DNA of 64,000 bases. It comes from Phycisphaera sp. Its GTDB lineage: Bacteria; Planctomycetota; Phycisphaerae; Phycisphaerales; UBA1924. The position numbers were made by a program, and so were the translations under genes. A model generated the notes under the pieces. The model was not told the origin of the DNA. It ran no database searches and saw only the letters and a list, made by a program, of their open reading frames with translations. Shown here piece by piece: positions 59,776 to 64,000 of this stretch (its first letter is position 1; each line of letters opens with the position of its first letter). The stretch is taken from NCBI GenBank assembly GCA_020639255.1, contig JACKGZ010000001.1, positions 186,001 to 250,000 on the forward strand, given 5' to 3'.

Positions 59776-59791
59776 TGGCACGCGATCTGCA
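59776..59791 (+). promoter_or_regulatory. Sigma-54 promoter of the rtc/tRNA operon
   Basis: TGGCAC-GCGAT-CTGCA matches the -24/-12 consensus TGGCAC-N5-TTGCA with one change; GG and GC are correctly spaced. It faces the tRNA-like modules, slipin, tRNAs and rtcBA, so transcription should begin near 59803. Confidence 0.88.
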
Positions 59792-59860
59792 TAAGTCCGG
59801 GCGAGCCGCACGGCTCCTCGCTTCTCTGACAACCCGGGGTTTGCACTCACGTTCATGTAC

Positions 59861-59932
59861 GGATCGCTGCCAGGCGGCCCCGGCGGGGGACATGGTCCCC
59901 GCCGGGTGAGGGTTCGATTCCCTCGGCATCCA
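59861..59932 (+). ncRNA. tRNA-like RNA with a 10-bp hairpin in place of the anticodon arm
   Basis: 72 nt. Normal T arm GAGGG-TTCGATT-CCCTC (59908-59924). The 3' acceptor strand GGCATCC with A discriminator pairs with GGAT...GCC at the 5' end, either as GGATCGC with two mismatches or as a perfect 7-bp stem with a CGCT bulge. Between them is a 10-bp perfect stem CCCGGCGGGG/CCCCGCCGGG (59879-59888 with 59897-59906) with loop GACATGGT. There is no 7-nt anticodon loop. It resembles a tRNA mimic such as the tRNA-like half of YrlA, which is known from other rtc operons; that relationship is only suggested. Confidence 0.7.
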
Positions 59933-59940
59933 TTTGTGGC

Positions 59941-60011
59941 GCCCCGTCGTCCTGCGACGCGGTGCCGATCGGCAACCCGTGTCTCGCGACTCAGGGTTCT
60001 GTCGGCGGGGC
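59941..60011 (+). ncRNA. Possible second tRNA-sized structured module
   Basis: 71 nt closed by a 9-bp stem GCCCCGTCG/CGGCGGGGC (one T-G pair). Inside are GCC-GATC-GGC, GTC-TCGC-GAC and CAG-GGTT-CTG hairpins, which would make a four-way, tRNA-sized fold. It sits 8 nt after the first module and 6 nt before the Ile tRNA. High GC makes chance hairpins likely, so confidence is limited. Confidence 0.35.
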
Positions 60012-60017
60012 AAAGCA

Positions 60018-60090
60018 TCACGAGTAGCTCATTTGGAAGAGCATCGAGTTGATAACTCGACGGTAGCCGGTTCAAATCCGGTCTCGTCAA
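60018..60090 (+). tRNA. tRNA-Ile(GAU)-like with a weakened acceptor stem
   Basis: 73 nt: acceptor TCACGAG/CTCGTCA (T1-A72 pair, C2-C71 mismatch), TA, D arm GCTC-ATTTGGAA-GAGC, anticodon arm TCGAG-TTGATAA-CTCGA (anticodon GAT), variable CGGTA, T arm GCCGG-TTCAAAT-CCGGT, discriminator A. Every arm except the acceptor end is canonical. The mismatch beside the terminal pair could impair charging or 5' processing, so it may be a decoy rather than a working tRNA. Confidence 0.82.
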
Positions 60091-60098
60091 CACTGGTA

Positions 60099-60136
60099 AG
60101 TCTGAAAGGACTGGGGTTCGACTCCCCCCGCTAGGC
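60099..60136 (+). ncRNA. Orphan T-arm-like fragment
   Basis: AGTC-TGAAAG-GACT hairpin followed directly by GGGG-TTCGACT-CCCC, a T-arm with canonical TTCGA loop, then CCGCTAGG as a would-be acceptor strand. No matching 5' half was found. It is probably the 3' part of a decayed tRNA-like module. Confidence 0.45.
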
Positions 60137-60506
60137 CCCGGTAAAGGGCAAGCACATGAGCGGGTCGAGGGGTCACCAACCGCACGAGCGCAGCCAAACC
60201 ATTCGATGCCAAAGCGCCCAGCGCCGAAGCATCGTCGGCAAGGCACCCGCGACGCGGCTCGCGGATCCGCAGATACCGAATTGGCAAAGCAACGCGGCCC
60301 GGCGCAACCGGGCGTTCCAGATCGTCTCCCTCGGGAGCCGTGCGGATCGCCCGCAAGCACCTGGCGCAGCACGCTCACTGCCGGCTCTCAAGCCGATCCC
60401 CGCCGCCAAACGGGGCGCTCGCCCGGAAGGGCCTCTCCACTCGCATTTCAGCAATCGTTTCCGTTTCGTTTCAATCACCCAGCGCTTCAAAGAAAGGAGC
60501 CGTCCC
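60137..60506. other. 370-bp leader between the T-arm fragment and slipin
   Basis: No credible gene: the frame joined to slipin is low-complexity and slipin has its own ribosome-binding site (AAAGGAG). It contains many GC hairpins, among them CCCCG/CGGGG and GCCC-GGAA-GGGC near 60398-60431, and the possible folded module at 60264-60348. Confidence 0.5.
60264..60348 (+). ncRNA. Possible third tRNA-sized folded module
   Basis: An 8-bp closing stem GATCCGCA/TGCGGATC encloses CCG-AAT-TGG, GCCCGG-CGCAA-CCGGGC and CTCC-CTCG-GGAG hairpins; GAATTGGCAAAG looks like a D loop. It lacks a TTCGA loop. Tentative. Confidence 0.3.
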
Positions 60507-61838
60507 ATGTGGAATACATACCGCATCAGAAACAACGAACTCGGGCTTTGGTTCCGTCACAACGACCTCTACAAGGTCCTCGGCCGTGGCGTGTATCGTC
60601 TGCCTCGCGTCTGGCCCTGGTCATCCAGGGACCGCATCGAAGTGGTCGACACACTCACGCCAAGGTTCGAGCACGACCAGCTCAAGGCGCTGGCGCAGAA
60701 CCACCTCCTGTCGGGTCTCCTCGAGGTCATCAACCTCCGCAAGCGCGAGATCGCGCTCGTGTGGGTGGACAACCGCCTCGATGAGGTCGTCAGCGAGGGC
60801 CGCCACGCCTACTGGACTGGTTCGGCAACCGTCGAGGTGATCGACACCTGCGAGCCGAGGTTCACGCACACCAGGCTCCGCATCCTCGTCGAGGACGAGC
60901 GCCTCGCGTCGCGTCTCACGGTCATCGACCTCAAGGACGACGAGCGTGCGCTCGTCTGGGTCGACGGCCGGCTCAGCGCCGTCCTCGCCAAGGGCATCCA
61001 CGCCTACTGGAACGAGGGCGTCTCGATCAAGGTCGAACGCTACAGCGTCAACGACGTCCGCTTCGACCACCCAAAGATCGAGGCCGTCCTCCTCCTGCCG
61101 GGCTCGGCGAACGCGTTCACCGGTATTCGAGTCGAGTCGCACGAGACCGTCCTGATCTTCCGTGACGGCGAGCTCATCGACCAGGTCGGCGCAGGTCTCT
61201 ACGTCTACTGGAAGGGCGGCTCGAGCATCACCTGGAAGTCCGTGGACTTGCGCGAGCAGATCGAGGACATCCAGGGTCAGGAAATCCTGACCTCGGACAA
61301 GGTCTCACTGAGGGTCAACCTCGTTGTCACCTTCCGGGTGATCGATCCCCTCAAGGCGGTGACAGAGGTCACCGAGTGGAAGCAGGCGCTCTACCGCGAG
61401 GCACAGCTCGCGCTCCGCACCGCGGTGGGCGGCCGAACCCTCGAGAGGCTCCTCGCCGACAAGGACGAGGTGTCATCCGAGATCGCCAACACGATCTCAC
61501 CGAAGGCAGCCGCGTTCGGTGTGACAGTTTCTGGTGTCGGTCTGCGGGATCTCATCCTGCCGGGCGACATGAAGACGATCCTCAACGAGGTCATCATCGC
61601 CCAGAAGCAGGCCGAAGCCAACCTCATCCGCCGTCGCGAGGAGACCGCGGCCGCGCGCAGCCAGGCGAACACCGCCAAGCTGCTCGCGGAGAACCCCGTG
61701 CTCGCCCGCATGAAGGAGCTCGAGGCGCTGCAGGAGATCATGAAGGGAGCTAACGCGACCTTCGTGCTCGGCTCGGGCGACCTGTCCGAGCAGATCGGTT
61801 CGCTGATCCGTCGCGAGCAGGCAAACGCAAACCCCTAA
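60507..61838 (+). CDS. Slipin/SPFH-domain protein of the rtc operon
   Basis: 443 residues from MWNTYRIRNNELGLWFRHND at 60507 (AAAGGAG 8 nt upstream). The N-terminal half has four tandem segments of about 65 residues with the pattern L-V-W-V-D-x-R-L-x-x-V-x-x-x-G-x-H-A-Y-W (LGRGVYRLP, VVSEGRHAYW, VLAKGIHAYW, VGAGLYVYW). The SPFH core follows (about 245-390: VDLREQIEDIQGQEILTSDK, VNLVVTFRVIDPLKAVTEV, ALRTAVGGRTLERLLADKDE), then a helical end (AQKQAEANLIRRREETAAAR). Unlike typical slipins it has no obvious membrane helix. Slipin-like genes are known next to rtcB elsewhere; their task is unclear. Confidence 0.88.
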   Translation: MWNTYRIRNNELGLWFRHNDLYKVLGRGVYRLPRVWPWSSRDRIEVVDTLTPRFEHDQLKALAQNHLLSGLLEVINLRKREIALVWVDNRLDEVVSEGRHAYWTGSATVEVIDTCEPRFTHTRLRILVEDERLASRLTVIDLKDDERALVWVDGRLSAVLAKGIHAYWNEGVSIKVERYSVNDVRFDHPKIEAVLLLPGSANAFTGIRVESHETVLIFRDGELIDQVGAGLYVYWKGGSSITWKSVDLREQIEDIQGQEILTSDKVSLRVNLVVTFRVIDPLKAVTEVTEWKQALYREAQLALRTAVGGRTLERLLADKDEVSSEIANTISPKAAAFGVTVSGVGLRDLILPGDMKTILNEVIIAQKQAEANLIRRREETAAARSQANTAKLLAENPVLARMKELEALQEIMKGANATFVLGSGDLSEQIGSLIRREQANANP

Positions 61839-61842
61839 CCCC

Positions 61843-61870
61843 GTGACCCCACGCGAGAGCGTGCGGTCAC
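61843..61870 (+). ncRNA. Hairpin with GAGA tetraloop between slipin and the tRNA cluster
   Basis: GTGACC-C-CACGC-GAGA-GCGTG-C-GGTCAC: 11 bp with one C-C mismatch and a GNRA-type loop. There is no T run, so it is more likely a processing or stabilising element (5' end of the tRNA part, 3' end of the slipin message) than a terminator. Confidence 0.6.
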
Positions 61871-61883
61871 GATTCAATGACTC

Positions 61884-61957
61884 GGCTCCGTAGCCCAACT
61901 GGAAGAGGCGGCGGTCTTAGAAACCGTTCGTTGCAGGTTCGACTCCTGCCGGAGCTA
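61884..61957 (+). tRNA. tRNA with Leu anticodon (UAG) on a class I body
   Basis: 74 nt: acceptor GGCTCCG/CGGAGCT (G1-T72), D arm GCCC/AGGC with one C-A mismatch and AACTGGAAG loop, anticodon arm GCGGT-CTTAGAA-ACCGT (anticodon TAG), variable TCGTT (5 nt), T arm GCAGG-TTCGACT-CCTGC, discriminator A. Genuine bacterial tRNA-Leu is class II with a long variable arm; this one has a short loop. It may be mischarged, uncharged or a decoy. Confidence 0.85.
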
Positions 61958-61983
61958 TTCGATTCAGAAACGAATGTGAAAGA

Positions 61984-62057
61984 CTGGGTGTAGCTCAGCT
62001 TGGTAGAGTGCGTGCCTTGGAAGCACGAGGCCAGAGGTTCGAATCCTCTCACCCAGA
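61984..62057 (+). tRNA. tRNA-Pro(UGG)
   Basis: 74 nt: perfect acceptor CTGGGTG/CACCCAG with discriminator A (C1-G72 as expected for Pro), D arm GCTC-AGCTTGGTA-GAGT, anticodon arm CGTGC-CTTGGAA-GCACG (anticodon TGG), variable AGGCC, T arm AGAGG-TTCGAAT-CCTCT. Canonical in every arm. Confidence 0.93.
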
Positions 62058-62071
62058 TTGACAATAGACGA

Positions 62072-62147
62072 AGCCTCGTAGCTCAGTTGGATTCAGAGCG
62101 CCGCACTACGAATGCGGGGGTCGCAGGTTCGAGTCCTGCCGAGGCTG
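62072..62147 (+). tRNA. tRNA-Arg(ACG)
   Basis: 76 nt: acceptor AGCCTCG/CGAGGCT, D arm GCTC/GAGC with an 11-nt loop AGTTGGATTCA, anticodon arm CCGCA-CTACGAA-TGCGG (anticodon ACG, the substrate of TadA deamination), variable GGGTC, T arm GCAGG-TTCGAGT-CCTGC, discriminator G. It is separated by only 14 nt from tRNA-Pro, so it comes from the same transcript. Confidence 0.92.
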
Positions 62148-62158
62148 TTCAAGCTGAT

Positions 62159-62233
62159 GGTGAGCGTAGCTCAATCGGTCAGAGCACCGGGTTGTGAGCC
62201 CGGGGGTTGAGGGTTCGAGCCCCTTCGCTCACC
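62159..62233 (+). tRNA. tRNA-His(GUG)
   Basis: 75 nt including G-1 (62159), which pairs with C73, the identity pair of tRNA-His. Acceptor GTGAGCG/CGCTCAC, D arm GCTC-AATCGGTCA-GAGC, anticodon arm CCGGG-TTGTGAG-CCCGG (anticodon GTG), variable GGGTT, T arm GAGGG-TTCGAGC-CCCTT. Eleven nt after tRNA-Arg and 58 bp before rtcB. Confidence 0.93.
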
Positions 62234-62291
62234 CTTGGCAGTAGTATCTCATCGCTTTCCTGTAGAACTCCATTCCGTACGGAGGCCAGTC

Positions 62292-63788
62292 ATGCCCGAT
62301 TCAACCAAGCCCTTCATCGAAACCGGCGAGGCGACTGCGATGCTGCCGCTCCCGACCAACCAGCGCCCGGTCACCGTCATCGGGACGCCCGCGATCCGCG
62401 AGACGTTCGACGAGCAGTGCATCCAGCAGACCATCAACTCCGCCACCGCGCCGGGTGTGTCGCACCTCGTGCTCAACCCGGACGCGCACGTGGGCTACGG
62501 CACGCCGGTCGGCTGCGTCATGACGAGCCCCACGCACATCTACCCGGGCCCCGTCGGCGTCGACATCAAGTGCTCGATGAGCCTTCTGGCGATTGACATC
62601 GACGAGGATGCGGTGCGCGATGTGCGCACCCGCCGGGCGATCATCGACGCGCTCTGCGAGCGCACACCCACCGGCGCGGGCCGTGGGCAGCGCCACGCAT
62701 CCAAGTCCCGCCTTGTCGATGACACACTCGGCGAGCGTGTGATCACCGAGGGCGCATCCGTCGGCGTGTGCAGCGAACTCGGCATCCCGCCCGAGTGGGC
62801 CGACCGCTGCGAAGACAGCGCCCACGTCTCGCACGACGGCTCTGTCGACGGCCTTCTTGCGCGCCTCGAACTCCTCAAGCAGGAGGGCCGATTCCGCAAC
62901 AAGCTCCCGGGCAAGATCCGCCAGCTCGGCTCCTACGGCGGGGGCAACCACTTCGGTGAGTGCGAGGTCGTTCGCGTCCGCGAGGGCGACCGCGCGCGCC
63001 AAGCCGCCGAGGTCTTCGGCCTCCGCGACGGAGGCGTGGCGTTCCTTTCGCACTGCGGCTCACGCGGCCTCGGGCACGACCTCGCGTCGGGCCAGTTCAA
63101 GTCCCTTGAGCAGCACTTCACGACCTGGGGCATCCCGCTGCCAGGCAATGACCGCCAGCTCGTGCACGCGCCGCTCGGGAGCGACCAGGCCAACGCATAC
63201 CTCGACGACATGGCGCTCGGTGCGAACTTTGCGACCGTGAACCATCTGCTCATCAACGCGCTCGTGCTCGAAGCGTTCCAGGAAGTCCTGCCGGGCGTGA
63301 CGGGCCAGCTCGTGTACTTCATCAGCCACAACATCGCGCGACAGGAAATCCTGGAGAACAAGCCGCACTGGGTGCACCGCAAGGGCGCGACGCGCGCATT
63401 CCCGGGCGGCCACCATGCACTCAAGGGCACACCCTTCGAGAAGACGGGCCATCCCATCCTCCTCCCGGGCAACCCGCAGGCGGGCTCGTCCATCATGGTC
63501 GCCAACGATGGCGCGGCAAAGTCCTGCTACAGCGTCAACCACGGCGCGGGCCGTGCGCTCGGGCGCCGCGCAGCCGCCAAGGCGCTCGACCAGGGCGCGA
63601 TCGACGCGTCGTTCAAGGAGCGAGACATACTCACGAACTGCCGAAAATACCCCATCGACGAGGCCCCCGCGGCCTACAAGGACTTCGACGAGGTGCTGCG
63701 CTCCGTTGAGAAGGCCGACCTCGCAACCGAAGTCGCGCGCCTCGAAGCGCGTTTCGTGATCAAGGACGGGAGCGGCGCCGATGATTAA
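62292..63788 (+). CDS. rtcB: RtcB, GTP-dependent RNA ligase (3'-phosphate/2',3'-cyclic phosphate splicing ligase)
   Basis: 498 residues from MPDSTKPFIETGEATAMLPL at 62292 (GGAGG upstream). RtcB landmarks: NPDAHVGYGTPVGCVM, PGPVGVDIKCSM (metal-binding Cys), GSYGGGNHFGECEVV, SHCGSRGLGHDLASGQF, YFISHNIARQE, VHRKGATRAFPGG and the guanylylated His in VNHGAGRALGRRAA. It ligates RNA 3'-phosphate or cyclic phosphate ends to 5'-OH ends via GMP. It is somewhat longer than the E. coli enzyme (about 408 residues). The stop overlaps the rtcA start by 8 nt. Confidence 0.97.
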   Translation: MPDSTKPFIETGEATAMLPLPTNQRPVTVIGTPAIRETFDEQCIQQTINSATAPGVSHLVLNPDAHVGYGTPVGCVMTSPTHIYPGPVGVDIKCSMSLLAIDIDEDAVRDVRTRRAIIDALCERTPTGAGRGQRHASKSRLVDDTLGERVITEGASVGVCSELGIPPEWADRCEDSAHVSHDGSVDGLLARLELLKQEGRFRNKLPGKIRQLGSYGGGNHFGECEVVRVREGDRARQAAEVFGLRDGGVAFLSHCGSRGLGHDLASGQFKSLEQHFTTWGIPLPGNDRQLVHAPLGSDQANAYLDDMALGANFATVNHLLINALVLEAFQEVLPGVTGQLVYFISHNIARQEILENKPHWVHRKGATRAFPGGHHALKGTPFEKTGHPILLPGNPQAGSSIMVANDGAAKSCYSVNHGAGRALGRRAAAKALDQGAIDASFKERDILTNCRKYPIDEAPAAYKDFDEVLRSVEKADLATEVARLEARFVIKDGSGADD

Positions 63789-64000
63789 CATCGACGGCAG
63801 CATGGGCGAAGGCGGCGGGCAGGTCCTGCGCACATCCCTCGCGCTCTCCATGATCACGGGCCAGCCCGTGCGCATCGAGAACATCAGGGCCAAGCGCCCA
63901 AAGCCCGGGCTCCTGCGACAGCACCTGACCTCGGTCGAAGCCGCATGCGCTGTGTGCGATGGGCAGGCGGTCGGTATGTCGCTCGGTTCTTCCAAGATCG
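63781..64000 (+). CDS. rtcA: RtcA, RNA 3'-terminal phosphate cyclase (truncated by window end)
   Basis: 73 residues visible: MINIDGSMGEGGGQVLRTSL then ALSMITGQPVRIENIRAKRP and KPGLLRQHLTSVEAA. The G-E-G-G-G-Q-V-L-R-T-S-L motif and R-x-x-R-x-x-P-G-L-x-x-Q-H-L strip are diagnostic of RtcA. It converts RNA 3'-phosphate to 2',3'-cyclic phosphate with ATP, preparing ends for RtcB. It starts inside the rtcB 3' end, so translation is coupled. Confidence 0.95.
   Translation, partial: MINIDGSMGEGGGQVLRTSLALSMITGQPVRIENIRAKRPKPGLLRQHLTSVEAACAVCDGQAVGMSLGSSKI

Noticed and set aside
60156..60506. N-terminal extension of slipin to 60156
   Set aside because: Low-complexity residues over a structured leader; the ATG at 60507 has AAAGGAG and begins the repeat pattern.
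59650..60506. Ro60/Rsr or archease gene in the rtc locus
   Set aside because: None is visible; only non-coding modules lie between rtcR and slipin. They could lie beyond the window end.

Overview
The window looks like a chromosomal segment of a planctomycete of the class Phycisphaerae. The evidence is high GC with long open shadow frames, tandem secreted proteins ending either in a 'GC-type' dockerin module (...SAWVxNYNAGC) or in a P-x-P/hydrophobic/RRRR sorting tail, a RAFTLIE-type pseudopilin, an ECF-sigma/WD40-kinase pair, and a VanZ-LamG protein. The species cannot be named from the sequence.

Layout. 1-8 kb: the end of a membrane protein, an HD-GYP protein, two tandem sugar-epimerase-like genes, an amidohydrolase-like gene, a YdjM-like membrane protein, VanZ-LamG and a ferritin-like lipoprotein. 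8-14 kb: an HI0933-family flavoprotein, then a low-GC AlbA_2 gene and two other accessory genes set between the real 3' end of lepA and a second, diverged copy of the lepA 3' end. 14-22.8 kb: MFS transporter, threonine aldolase, SnoaL-EEP fusion, flavodoxin-like protein, PilZ, DUF4097 lipoprotein, glycosyltransferase, asparaginase and a DUF442-type phosphatase. 23-32.4 kb: a secreted-protein array made of a pentaheme cytochrome with dockerin, a large repeat protein with dockerin, and six paralogues that share one beta-rich domain but carry one of two C-terminal anchors. 32.4-33.6 kb: an AT-rich accessory patch with an HNH-like gene. 33.6-46.5 kb: housekeeping genes, namely sucC, a pseudopilin, an isolated atpD, a retropepsin-PDZ protein with a divergent PadR regulator, and the rpmF-plsX-fabH-fabD-fabG lipid cluster, then tRNA-Lys(CUU). 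46.5-49.6 kb: a restriction-modification pair and a sigma-factor remnant. 49.5-57.8 kb: ECF sigma plus giant WD40 kinase, Hsp70 and a membrane protein.

58-64 kb holds the most striking locus, an RNA-repair (rtc) system. rtcR (sigma-54 activator) is divergent from a sigma-54 promoter preceded by two 13-nt palindromes. That promoter faces a train of tRNA-sized RNA modules: one with a 10-bp hairpin in place of the anticodon arm, a less certain module, an Ile(GAU) tRNA with a defective acceptor stem, and an orphan T arm. These are followed by a soluble repeat-bearing SPFH/slipin protein, four more tRNAs (a Leu-anticodon class-I tRNA, Pro, Arg, His), rtcB and rtcA. The arrangement suggests one damage-induced transcript that makes both the RNA ligase/cyclase and tRNAs or tRNA mimics, so cleaved tRNAs could be repaired, replaced and decoyed together. 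This is inference from layout and folding by eye; transcription was not tested.
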